NCBI GenBank assembly: GCA_964481035.1
Contig: CAYZSE010000067.1
Coordinates: 1-18,613 of the forward strand
DNA length: 18,613 nt
Reading direction: 5' to 3'
DNA from: JAAAPF01 sp964481035
Lineage (GTDB): Bacteria > Pseudomonadota > Alphaproteobacteria > Geminicoccales > Geminicoccaceae
Shown here: in pieces, positions 7,145 through 15,494 of the stretch
Layout: each line of letters opens with the position of its first letter
Position numbering within the stretch: the first letter of the stretch is position 1
Program-made: the position numbers and the translations under genes
The notes under the pieces: model-generated
The model's input: only the letters and a program-made list of their open reading frames with translations
Databases searched by the model: none
Told to the model about the DNA's origin: nothing

Positions 7145-8236
7145 CTACTCGCAGCCCGCGAGGAAGGCCGCCTCGGCATCATCGGCCTCGAGCTGCTCGC
7201 AGAGCGCGGCGCGCTCGGGCGCGGCCGCCGCCAGATCCGCGGCCTCGGCGCGGCTGTAGTAGTCGATGGCGATCGCCATGTCCGGCTCGCCGCCGGGCGC
7301 GCATCGGATGTCGTCGGCGTGCCGCGGATCGTAGCAGCGTGCCATCTGGAAGAGGCAGGCGGCACGGCCTTCGGCGACGCAGCTGTCGAGCGCGGCGACG
7401 TAGGCCGCGGGCTCGGCCTGGCCGCGGCAGGCGGCAGCGACTTGCTGCCAAGCCTCGAGGTTCGCGTCGTCAGCGAGCAGTGCCGCGAAGTCGGCCTCGC
7501 CGCAGGCGGCGATGGGTGCCACGGGCTCGGTCTCCGCGGGGGGCGCCGGCACGGCGGTCCGCGGCTCGTCCTCCTCGAACCACCCGAGCGGGTCGAGCGC
7601 GTAGAGGCCGCTGCCGGCCGCGAGCAGAAGCAGGACGAGGCCGCCGAGGACGAGCGGCAATGCGCTCGACTTCTTGCCGGCTGCCGCCGGGCCCGGTCCG
7701 GCGCCGGGCCGGCTCGGACCGTCGTCGCCGGCCGTGGGCGAGGCGGCAGGGCTCGGCGGTGGCTCTGGCGCGGCCGTCGCGTCCGGCCGTGGCGTGGGCT
7801 CGACCGTCGCCGCGGCGGGCGGCGACGACTTCGGCTTGGGTCGCGGTGGCGGTGCGGTGGCCGGTGCCACGGCCGGGCGGGAGGCGTCGACATAGGCCGT
7901 GGCGGGCCCGCCGAGCGAGGGCGCCATGTCCGGCCAGTAGGCCTCGCCCGTGAAGCCGAGCCCCTCGGCCTCGACGCGCACCCGCGTGTCGAGGCCGATC
8001 TGGTCGACCACGGCCGGCCCCACGACGAGGACCACCTCGCCGTCGTCGTGGCGGACGCTCAAGGGCGTCAGGAGCGCCGGCTCGCTCTGCCATCCGCCAG
8101 GGCCGAGATAGGGCAGCTCGGCGCCGGGCCGCAGCAGCCGAAAGCGCGCATCCTCGCCCGCCGAGGCGCCTTGAAGCCGCAACAGCGCATGCCCCGGATC
8201 GGCTTCCAGATACTCCTCGACAATCAGCATGCTCAT
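7145..8236 (-). CDS. Single-span membrane protein with cysteine-rich periplasmic domain
   Basis: 363 residues, overlapping the srfC stop by four bases (ATGA), so translation is probably coupled. Residues 1-115 look like a compact beta-rich cytosolic domain with no family I recognise. Residues 118-188 are a Pro/Ala/Thr-rich, positively charged linker. One membrane segment spans about 192-213. Residues 245-363 are helical and Cys-rich (Cys245, then six or more further cysteines up to the penultimate residue), with phrases such as C-L-F-Q-M-A-R-C-Y and A-I-D-Y-Y-S-R-A that resemble Sel1/TPR-type repeats. The topology (cytosolic N-terminus, periplasmic C-terminus) copies that of the protease and DUF2135-like proteins. 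A plausible role is linking the SrfB/SrfC NTPases to periplasmic parts, but this is inference from position and topology. A second ATG at 8230 would shorten it by two residues. Confidence 0.8.
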   Translation of the reverse strand: MSMLIVEEYLEADPGHALLRLQGASAGEDARFRLLRPGAELPYLGPGGWQSEPALLTPLSVRHDDGEVVLVVGPAVVDQIGLDTRVRVEAEGLGFTGEAYWPDMAPSLGGPATAYVDASRPAVAPATAPPPRPKPKSSPPAAATVEPTPRPDATAAPEPPPSPAASPTAGDDGPSRPGAGPGPAAAGKKSSALPLVLGGLVLLLLAAGSGLYALDPLGWFEEDEPRTAVPAPPAETEPVAPIAACGEADFAALLADDANLEAWQQVAAACRGQAEPAAYVAALDSCVAEGRAACLFQMARCYDPRHADDIRCAPGGEPDMAIAIDYYSRAEAADLAAAAPERAALCEQLEADDAEAAFLAGCE

Positions 8237-10872
8237 GCCGACACCGCTTCGGCCAGGGTGGCGATGATGGCGCCGACGCGGCCGTTCTGCTCGACGTCGA
8301 CGAGCTGGCCCTCCTGGCTGGTGGCGTTTTCCTCGACCAACCGGTCGAGCGCGAACACCCAGTCGGTCAGGAAGTCCTCGGCGAACGGCACCGGCTCGGG
8401 GCCGATGGCGCGCATGTCGTCACCTGCGGCACGCGGCGCGAAGACTGGCCTGCCTTGGCCGCCTTCGAGCTCGACCACCGGCCGCCGATCCAGGGCCACG
8501 GCATGGATGCCGAGAAAGTTGACGTAACGATTGAAGAGGCTCGTCGCGAGCAGGGCGGGCTTGGCGAGCGCCGCCTCGCCGCGGTCGAGGTAACTCCAGC
8601 GCTCGATCTCTTGCGCCAAGGTTTCGGCGAGCTTGAGCCGCCGGGCTCCGGCGATGAGCTCGCTCGCGAGTTCCTGCAGGTCTGGGGCCGGCACGGTCAG
8701 GCGGCTCGCCGCGTCGGGCAGCTCGTAGAGCCGCTCGACCCAGTGGCGGAGCGCGACGTCGGCCAGGAACTGCGCCCGGGTCAGCGTGCGCGGGCGGTCC
8801 GTCTCGACCTCGGCCTCGGCCAGCGCCGCCGTCGCGGCCTGACCGGGCCGGGGGCGGGGTCTGGGGCGGGGCCGCTCGCCATTGGCGGTCGTGGCGACGA
8901 TGCGCACCGACGTGTCGGGCTGCAGCTCGGCGCGGGTCATGGCGCCGGCGATCTCGGGGGCGGTGATGTGCAGGTGCTCGAGCAGGAGGCCGAAGCACCC
9001 GTAGTCGGCCGCCCCATAGATCGCTTCGACGATGCGCGCGCAGACGGCCCGCCGCTCCTCGAGCCGCTGGCCGACGTCGTCGGAGACGTGAAACCGGCGC
9101 AGCGTGTCGTGCATGGCCTGGCGCACGTCCTTGAGCCGCTCCGCGACCTGCGCGTGCTTGATCGCGGGCGCGCAGACCGGCCCCAGCTTCTCCGCGAGAT
9201 AGCCGATGCCGCCGTCGTTGAGCTTGAGCGCCTCGTCGAAGGCCTTGAGCGGCTCGGCGAAATGCGCCTGGACGGTGGGCACGTGCTCGTAGGCGGCACG
9301 TAGCTCCTCGATCCGTGGTTCCTTCTCGGGGAGCAGGTTCAGCTCGCGGCCCTCGCCGTCGTACTTGATGATGTTCTCCGCGCGGAAGTTCGGGTTGCGC
9401 AGCCAGAAGGTGTTGGCGAAGGGCCGCCCCGGCGTCCATTCCTTGGGCCAGCGGTGCGCCTTTGCAAAGAAGTCGAGCAGCGAGGCGTGCATGCGGATGT
9501 CGAAGCGGCTCGCCGGGTCCTGGTCGGCTGCGCCGGCCTTCTCCGCGAACATCATGTCGAACATCGTGAGGACGAGGTAGAGCACGCACGGCCGATGCTG
9601 GCGCGCCGCGGGCTCGGCACCGTGCGTCGTGGCGATCCAGTCGTTGATCATGTCCGGCAGCGTGGTGACCTCCTGATTGCCGCTGCCGATGCAGAGCAGC
9701 ATGGAGGTCAGTTCCTGCTCGGCGACATAGCGATCGAACAGGTAGGCCACCTTGCCGCGCAGGAAGAGCTCCTTGAGGGCCTCGGGCTCTTCCTCGAAAT
9801 AGGTCTGGAGCGAGCGCGGCCGCCGGCTGCGGGCGCCGGGGAAGTCGAGCAGGTCGGTGTGTTCGAAGAAGGGGCGCGGGGTCTCGCGAGCGACGATCCG
9901 CAGCTCCGCGGTGAGCGCGGTGACGATCGGGCGCGGCAGCTGAGCGCGCGCACCGCCGGCGGTGGCGACGCTGAGCATGGCCCCGCCGCCGCCGCCGAGG
10001 CCCGCGAGCGTCGCGACGTCGATGATGCTGGTCTCGCGCGGGATGAGGGCGTCGACCGGCGCGTAGGCCTCCGCGCTGTAGCCGAGCTGGGCGAGCGCGT
10101 CGGCGAGGGCGCGGTACAGGTTGGTGAAGGCCGGATGGCAGCCCCAGATCGGCTCGAGCAGGTTGGCGCGCTCGGCCGTCGAGAGCCGAGGCACGAGTGC
10201 CGCCGCTTCCTCCCAGAAAGGCCGCAGCGCACCGACCTGCTCCGTGCCGCGAAAGTGCCGTTCGACGTATTCGCGCACGTCGAATAAATCGTCCTCGCTC
10301 AGTCCCGGCACGGGAGCGCCGGCGGCGCTGCGGGCGCGGGCGAGCCGCTGCTCGAGCTCCTGGGCCTGCGGCACCGGCTCGTCGGCGACCTTGCCGTCGA
10401 AGAAGAAGCTGTTGGCGATGACCTTGACGACGTCAGCCTCGGAAAGCAGGCGGAGGCAAACGGGAAAGCCCGGCGGATGCGCCACGGCCTTGATCGTGAA
10501 ACGCGTGACGAGTCCGGTCGATTCCTTGCCACCCTCGGGATTGATCTCGCCGATGAAGCTCGTCTCGCGGCCCTCGAGCTCGGTGTAGAGATCACCTTCC
10601 GGCGGTCGTGCGAGGACCGAGACGAGGTAGGACTTGCCCGCTTGGCTGGGGCCGAACACGCCGACGCACATCGGCCTTCGCGCAGCTTCGGCGAGCTTGC
10701 GCGCGGCCGTGCCGAAGCGGCGGAACTCGCGATTGAGAGACGTCGCTTCCTGACCGACGCTGCCGGCATTGGCGGGGTCGTTGAACCACGCGAGTGCCCG
10801 CTGCGAGGCCTCCGCCGTCGTCAGGGCGACGCCCGCCAGTCGGTCTTCCTCGACCCCTGCCTGCTCGCTCAT
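8233..10872 (-). CDS. srfC: SrfC-family dynamin-like GTPase
   Basis: 879 residues. Near the N-terminus is a P-loop G-P-S-Q-A-G-K-S (74-81). An S-x-x-G ... E-S-T-G region (105-120) fits the switch-I part, D-F-P-G at 343-346 is the D-x-P-G motif of dynamin-like GTPases, and L-T-M-F-D (435-439) sits after a hydrophobic strand where the T/N-K-x-D base-recognition motif is expected, although the Lys is missing. The long insert between P-loop and D-x-P-G, and the helical C-terminal half, fit the SrfC (putative bacterial virulence factor) family. Probably cytosolic, perhaps membrane-associated. A GTG at 10884 is also possible, but GAGGTG at 10882-10887 lies nine bases before ATG 10872 and includes that GTG, so I prefer the ATG. 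A low-complexity Arg-Pro run near residue 675 is unusual. The stop overlaps the next start as ATGA. Confidence 0.88.
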   Translation of the reverse strand: MSEQAGVEEDRLAGVALTTAEASQRALAWFNDPANAGSVGQEATSLNREFRRFGTAARKLAEAARRPMCVGVFGPSQAGKSYLVSVLARPPEGDLYTELEGRETSFIGEINPEGGKESTGLVTRFTIKAVAHPPGFPVCLRLLSEADVVKVIANSFFFDGKVADEPVPQAQELEQRLARARSAAGAPVPGLSEDDLFDVREYVERHFRGTEQVGALRPFWEEAAALVPRLSTAERANLLEPIWGCHPAFTNLYRALADALAQLGYSAEAYAPVDALIPRETSIIDVATLAGLGGGGGAMLSVATAGGARAQLPRPIVTALTAELRIVARETPRPFFEHTDLLDFPGARSRRPRSLQTYFEEEPEALKELFLRGKVAYLFDRYVAEQELTSMLLCIGSGNQEVTTLPDMINDWIATTHGAEPAARQHRPCVLYLVLTMFDMMFAEKAGAADQDPASRFDIRMHASLLDFFAKAHRWPKEWTPGRPFANTFWLRNPNFRAENIIKYDGEGRELNLLPEKEPRIEELRAAYEHVPTVQAHFAEPLKAFDEALKLNDGGIGYLAEKLGPVCAPAIKHAQVAERLKDVRQAMHDTLRRFHVSDDVGQRLEERRAVCARIVEAIYGAADYGCFGLLLEHLHITAPEIAGAMTRAELQPDTSVRIVATTANGERPRPRPRPRPGQAATAALAEAEVETDRPRTLTRAQFLADVALRHWVERLYELPDAASRLTVPAPDLQELASELIAGARRLKLAETLAQEIERWSYLDRGEAALAKPALLATSLFNRYVNFLGIHAVALDRRPVVELEGGQGRPVFAPRAAGDDMRAIGPEPVPFAEDFLTDWVFALDRLVEENATSQEGQLVDVEQNGRVGAIIATLAEAVSA

Positions 10873-10885
10873 CGCATCGTCCACC

Positions 10886-13800
10886 TCAGCGCAATTCGAG
10901 AATGCCGGTATCGAGCCAGTAGCTGTCGTCGAAGCCGAGCGTGTGCAGCCTGAGCTCGACGTCGCTCAGGCGGCAGGGGTCGCCCTGGCTGTCGACGACT
11001 TCGGTGACGGCGAAGGCCTCGCGCATCGCCTCCGCCTGCCGCCGCAGGGCCTCGGCGCGGGCCTGGCGCTGCGGGTCCGGGCTCGTTTCCTCGTCGACCT
11101 CGTCGACGTCGGCCCGCTCGACGGTGACTTGGAACGGCTTCGAGCGGCGGCCGCCGCCGGCGGTGAAATCGAGCAGGTAGAGTGGCGTCGCCGTCCACCG
11201 CTCGTAGGGTAGCTGACGAAAGCCGATGCGCATCGGCGCGAACATCTGGATGTCGGCGCGTTGCCCACCCTGGGCCGCGGCGTCGAGATCGAGGTCCTGG
11301 AAGAGGAGCTTGTCGTTCCAGATCTGGCCGTTTCGGGACATCTCACCGATGAAGCGCGCCGTTGAGCGCATGTGCAAGCGCCGTGTCATCAAGGTGAAGT
11401 TGCCGATGCGGCTGCCATCGGGGCGTTCCGGGTCGGCGAGGGCGCACAGCATGCAGCCGACCGCCGCCGTCGTCTTCGGATCGCTGATGCGGACGTTGTC
11501 GCGGCTGCGGAACGGATACCAGGTGCCGATCCGATAGTCGTCCATGGCGACGATGCGGTCGGGCGTGACCGCGAGCTGCTCGCGCAGGAGGTCGCGCACC
11601 GCCGGCAGGCGCGAGGGGCGGCCGGCGAGCAGGAGCACGTCGCAGTCGAGCGCCCACACGGCCTCGCCGACGTGATGCAGGAGCTCCCGCATCACGCGGC
11701 CGATGACCGCCTCGATCCGCTCGGGGATCACCGGCACCTCGACGTTGGCGACCTGGAACTCGACGCCGCTCGCCGCCTGGTCGACGTAGTCGTAGAGCGT
11801 GTCCGCCTGCGCGTCGCCGCCTTCCGGCGTGACCACGTCGCCGATGCGCAGGTAGCCGGGCTCGCGGTCGGCCGTGTCGCGGGCGGCCTCATACGCCCGC
11901 ATCACGGCGAGCGCCGTCGGCTGCAGCACGCGGATGGCGAACTGGCGGCGGCGGTGGCGCTCCTGCTCGCTCATTTGGGCCTGATCGCCGCCGAAGAGCT
12001 GCTTCAGGAGCTCGCCGGCGTCGGCCCTGCCGGCGGCCTCGAGGTCCTGGCGGATTGCCGCGGCGACGACCTCCTCGATGATGGCCTTGACGACGTCGTC
12101 GCCGGCGATGCGAAAGCCCTCGCGGAAGTTCTGGGTGGGCACGAGCGCCCGGTTGGCTTCCGCGTGGTAGGTCGTGATGATGAGGTCCGTCGTGCCGCCG
12201 CCGATGTCGAGGCTCGCGACGCGCAGGCTCGGCTCCGGCTCGGCGTCACCGGCGCTCTCCCCGGGAGTCCGTTGGAACGGCCGCCTCTTGCCCATCAGCT
12301 CGAGAAACGGCGTGATCTCGCCGCTGAATTTCTCGACGATGGCGTCGTAGAGGTAGACGAGCTGCGTGCAGCTCGCCTCGTCCCACTCGATGCTGACCTT
12401 GGGCGGCTGGGGTGCGCCCTTCTCCTGCCAGGCGAGCATGTCCCAGATGAGGCGGATGCCGGCCTCGGCGCGGCTCCGCATGATCTGCTGCTCCTGCAGC
12501 GGCGTGGCCGGCGGCAGCGTCATGATCACGCTGCGCAGTCGCCGCGGCAGATCCGGTTCCTTGAGCCGGTGCCGCGTCGCCGGGTTGTTGATGAGCATCA
12601 GGGCCTGGGCGACGATTTCGGCGATCATGAAGCTGTAGACCGCCGAGCGCGCGAAGCGCGCCCGCATCGTCCCCTCCTCGCTGGCCGCCGCCCGTCGCCG
12701 CGTGCCGAGGCTGATCTCGCGGCGCAGTTGGCTGATGACGTCGCCGGCGTCGTTGACGTGGCGGCGGACCGCGGTCAACACCGGAGGCTCCTGCCCGGGC
12801 GCCGGGTAATCGCTCTCCTGGAACCGCCAGTCCTGGTTGACGCAGCGCGCGTCCCACAGGTAGCGCTTCGGGCTCGACATCCCGGTCGTCGTCTGCGTGC
12901 CCTCGGCCTCGCCGGTGAGCCGCAGCGATTCGGGGCCGATGCGGACGAGGCTCGGCCAGAAGAAGCTGCGCGCCCGGCCCGCGCGCCGGGCGATGTGATC
13001 GCGACCGAAGCGCGCCTGGCTGAATTCGACGCGGCTCTCGAACGGGTCGCGATAGACGCGCTCCGGCCGGCCGAGGTCGCGTAGCTCCATGACGTAGCTG
13101 TCGCTCAGGTCGACGCGGTTGCGGTCGGCGTGGCTGTCGACCAGCATCGCGCAAGTCCGGCTGTTGCCGATGTCGAGAACGAGGTCGACCTCGGCGGGCG
13201 TGTAGCGGCCGCGGGTGAGCGTGTCGACGAAGCGGACCGGGCGCGGCTCGAGGGCGGCTTCGAGGAACGCCACGAAGGACAGATAGCGGGCCCAGTGCTC
13301 GAGCCGGTAGGGAAAGTCCTCGACGCGCACCGGGCGCCCGGGACGCGCCGCCCGCCGCAGTTCGATGAAGAGCTCGAGCAGCCAGTCGTCGACCCACTTC
13401 TGGGGATCGGCGCCGGTCTCCTCGTTCGGAGCGGCCACGAACCACTGCATGTCGGCCGGTTCCGAGACGAAGCGGAACGACGCCTCGTCCTCGGCATCGC
13501 CGGGCGCCGGGACGACGTAGGGCCGGTTGGGCGACTTCGACGCGAGGTCAGTGTCGAAGGCGAACACGACCCGGTGCGTGCTGCCACTCTCGGCGTCGCG
13601 CGCGGGCAGCGGCACGACGCGGACGCGCGCCCAGTTGGTGGGCCCCCGATCGTAGAGCTCCTCGCCGCCGGCGCCGCGGGCCGGCAGGATGCGCAGGAAC
13701 GGCACGGGCACCCACTTGTCGAGGAAGGGCTCGAGCGCTCGCTCCCGGTTGATGGTGATCTCCTCGTCGCCCTCCTGGGGGCTGCCGATGCGCCGGGCGT

Positions 13801-13993
13801 TCTCCTCGTCGTCGGTGGTCAGGGGGATGAGCATCCGCAGCTCGGCGTCGCCCTCGCGCGCGGCGATGCGCTCGACGAACTCGCGCTTGAAGCTGCCTAC
13901 TCGCTCCACGTCGAAGCCGTAGTCCATGAACTGCACGCCGCTGAAGGGCACGAGGCTGACGGTGTGTCGCCAGTTGGTCAGCGGCTTGAGCAT
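10886..13993 (-). CDS. srfB: SrfB-family protein, actin/Hsp70-fold ATPase
   Basis: 1035 residues, about the usual size for the SrfB family (named for an SsrB-regulated gene of Salmonella). No signal peptide or membrane segment, so probably cytosolic. The core carries ATPase motifs of the actin/Hsp70 superfamily: phosphate-1 loop D-I-G-N-S-R-T (274-280), phosphate-2 loop D-I-G-G-G-T-T-D-L (596-604 approximately) and an adenosine-type motif L-L-A-G-R-P-S-R-L-P (788-797). Residues 1-265 are an extra N-terminal region; a charged helix lies near 965-995. Hsp70-like ATPases act as chaperones or as filament/scaffold ATPases; which applies here is unknown. ATG 13993 has GGGAG at 13998-14002 four bases upstream; an alternative ATG at 14032 overlaps the previous stop as ATGA and would add 13 residues. 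A much longer upstream extension to 15022 is an artefact of high GC. Followed after 13 bases by srfC, its constant partner. Confidence 0.9.
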   Translation of the reverse strand: MLKPLTNWRHTVSLVPFSGVQFMDYGFDVERVGSFKREFVERIAAREGDAELRMLIPLTTDDEENARRIGSPQEGDEEITINRERALEPFLDKWVPVPFLRILPARGAGGEELYDRGPTNWARVRVVPLPARDAESGSTHRVVFAFDTDLASKSPNRPYVVPAPGDAEDEASFRFVSEPADMQWFVAAPNEETGADPQKWVDDWLLELFIELRRAARPGRPVRVEDFPYRLEHWARYLSFVAFLEAALEPRPVRFVDTLTRGRYTPAEVDLVLDIGNSRTCAMLVDSHADRNRVDLSDSYVMELRDLGRPERVYRDPFESRVEFSQARFGRDHIARRAGRARSFFWPSLVRIGPESLRLTGEAEGTQTTTGMSSPKRYLWDARCVNQDWRFQESDYPAPGQEPPVLTAVRRHVNDAGDVISQLRREISLGTRRRAAASEEGTMRARFARSAVYSFMIAEIVAQALMLINNPATRHRLKEPDLPRRLRSVIMTLPPATPLQEQQIMRSRAEAGIRLIWDMLAWQEKGAPQPPKVSIEWDEASCTQLVYLYDAIVEKFSGEITPFLELMGKRRPFQRTPGESAGDAEPEPSLRVASLDIGGGTTDLIITTYHAEANRALVPTQNFREGFRIAGDDVVKAIIEEVVAAAIRQDLEAAGRADAGELLKQLFGGDQAQMSEQERHRRRQFAIRVLQPTALAVMRAYEAARDTADREPGYLRIGDVVTPEGGDAQADTLYDYVDQAASGVEFQVANVEVPVIPERIEAVIGRVMRELLHHVGEAVWALDCDVLLLAGRPSRLPAVRDLLREQLAVTPDRIVAMDDYRIGTWYPFRSRDNVRISDPKTTAAVGCMLCALADPERPDGSRIGNFTLMTRRLHMRSTARFIGEMSRNGQIWNDKLLFQDLDLDAAAQGGQRADIQMFAPMRIGFRQLPYERWTATPLYLLDFTAGGGRRSKPFQVTVERADVDEVDEETSPDPQRQARAEALRRQAEAMREAFAVTEVVDSQGDPCRLSDVELRLHTLGFDDSYWLDTGILELR

Positions 13994-14028
13994 GGATCTC
14001 CCTCTCGATGGCACGCCTTGAGAGAACG

Positions 14029-15480
14029 TCATGGCACGGTGATGTTCAAGACCTCGATGCTCTGGCCCGAGCCCTCCACCCGCGCCTCGACGATTTCGTC
14101 GACCTCGTCGCCGGTCACCCGAACCTGGAACGGGATGGGCGTGCCGGCGGGGGTCTCGCGATAGGCGTAGAGGGTCACGAGCACCCGATAGTCGCCACGC
14201 GGCGGCGGCGACGCCCAGAAGGCGTGCTCGACCGGTCGCGGCCGCGCGGCCGGATCGTCGGCGGCGTTGGCGTCGATCTCGTGGACGCCGCCGCAGGCGT
14301 TGCGGCTCGCGCCGGAGAGCCGCTCGCCGCCAGGACAGACCACCGCGAGATCGAGGTCGCTCGGATCGTTCCACTTGAGGGTCACGGTCAGATCGCCATC
14401 GGCGGCCTCGCTTGCTTCGAGGCGGTCTTCGAAGTCGCGGCGCTCCCCGTCGAGATCGGCTGGCGTCACCACGGCTCGGCCCGCGGGGCGGATCTCCGGT
14501 GGCGCCGCAGGCGCCTGCGGCGCGGGCGGCGGTGCGGCTCGGGCCTCGTCGTCGGCCGGGATGGTGGGCCCCGGGGCGGGCGTCGCCGCCGGGCGCCGTG
14601 GCGTCGCTGGCGGCTGCCGGCAGGCGTTCTCGGCGAAGGCGACTTCGCGGAGCAGGCGCTCGATATCGGCGCGCAGCACCGCCCCACGCTGGTTCTCCAG
14701 GGCGAGTTCGTCCAAGCGCCGGTCGGCCGTGGCGGCGCCGACGGGGCAGCGGTCGACGAGCCCGACGTCCTCGGCCCAGACGCGGCCCGGGAAGCCGACG
14801 CCGCAGGGTGCGACCAAGCGGAGGAAGAGGAGCGTCAACAGCAGCGCCAGCAGGAGCCAAAGCAGGAGCTGCAGCCAGGGAAACGGTGCCCGCTCCGTCG
14901 GCGCCGCGAGGCTGCTCACCGTCGTCGGCACCGGCTCCGCGGCCGCGGCGGGCGGCGCTTCCACAGCCGGTGTCGCCGCCGTCGGCGCGACCGCAGGCGC
15001 GGCGGCGGGGCCGGCCAGCCAAGCCGAAAGATTGCCCACAGGGCGCGACGAGTCCTCGTGGGCGTACGCCCAGCCGGTGAGGATCGGATGTCCGTCGACG
15101 ATGTGGATGAAGCTCTCGTCCGGGAACTCGAGGGCGCGCTGCAGCGCCTCACCGCGATGCCGCTCGTCGTCGCGGGCGCTCGTCTGCAGCCGCGACGCGA
15201 GCGCCACGATGTCGCTCGTCAGCCGTTGTAGGCGCGCTTGCGCCTCCTCGCGCAACGCCCCCGTCGTCGCCGGAAAAGGCACGGGCTCGCCGTCGATGGA
15301 GGCGTACCAATCGAGGCTTGCGCCGTCGGGCGCCATGACGGGCTCGGCGAACAGCGCCGCATGGGCTCGGCTGAGATGCCGCTCGAGCGTGTCGACCAGG
15401 AGCGCGTGCGAGCGTTGGCCGGCGCTGCCCAAGGGGCGGAGGCCGGCGGTCGGGGTGCTCGCGATCCGCACGTTGTCCAT
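14029..15480 (-). CDS. Membrane-anchored protein with DUF2135/YfaP-like beta domain
   Basis: 483 residues, 14 bases after the protease gene. Residues 1-155 match the N-terminal domain of the preceding protease (L-F-A-E-P-V, W-Y-A-S, V-D-G-H-P at almost the same positions). An Ala/Pro linker precedes a strong membrane segment (about 200-223), then C-G-V-G-F-P and C-P-V (Cys226, Cys245), a coiled coil (253-283), Cys287, a Pro/Ala linker, and a C-terminal beta-rich domain (360-483). That domain has L-K-W-N-D-P-S-D-L-D-L followed by C-P-G-G, resembling the DUF2135/YfaP pattern of a beta-sandwich with an Asp-x-Asp pair; I base this on memory of the family. The domain should be periplasmic and may bind a ligand or partner. 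It lies directly upstream of srfB, the place srfA holds in Salmonella, but I do not claim homology to SrfA. ATG at 15480 is the natural start; an upstream in-frame extension to 15579 overlaps the protease gene. Confidence 0.85.
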   Translation of the reverse strand: MDNVRIASTPTAGLRPLGSAGQRSHALLVDTLERHLSRAHAALFAEPVMAPDGASLDWYASIDGEPVPFPATTGALREEAQARLQRLTSDIVALASRLQTSARDDERHRGEALQRALEFPDESFIHIVDGHPILTGWAYAHEDSSRPVGNLSAWLAGPAAAPAVAPTAATPAVEAPPAAAAEPVPTTVSSLAAPTERAPFPWLQLLLWLLLALLLTLLFLRLVAPCGVGFPGRVWAEDVGLVDRCPVGAATADRRLDELALENQRGAVLRADIERLLREVAFAENACRQPPATPRRPAATPAPGPTIPADDEARAAPPPAPQAPAAPPEIRPAGRAVVTPADLDGERRDFEDRLEASEAADGDLTVTLKWNDPSDLDLAVVCPGGERLSGASRNACGGVHEIDANAADDPAARPRPVEHAFWASPPPRGDYRVLVTLYAYRETPAGTPIPFQVRVTGDEVDEIVEARVEGSGQSIEVLNITVP

Positions 15481-15494
15481 CGCCGCGGCCCGCC

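Noticed and set aside
6983..8527. Plus-strand open frame (514 codons) across three minus-strand genes
   Set aside because: Spans gene boundaries on the other strand, has no ribosome site or recognisable domain, and is Arg/Gly-rich.
8846..8880. Short GC-rich repeat (ggggcgg-type) inside srfC
   Set aside because: It encodes an Arg-Pro run in frame; a low-complexity linker rather than a separate element.
11372..13084. Long plus-strand open frame (570 codons) opposite srfB
   Set aside because: Lies wholly within srfB, whose ATPase motifs are intact; composition bias explains the open frame.
13994..15022. Upstream extension of SrfB to 1378 residues
   Set aside because: The added part is Arg-rich, overlaps the DUF2135-like gene out of frame, and the ATG at 13993 has a good ribosome site.
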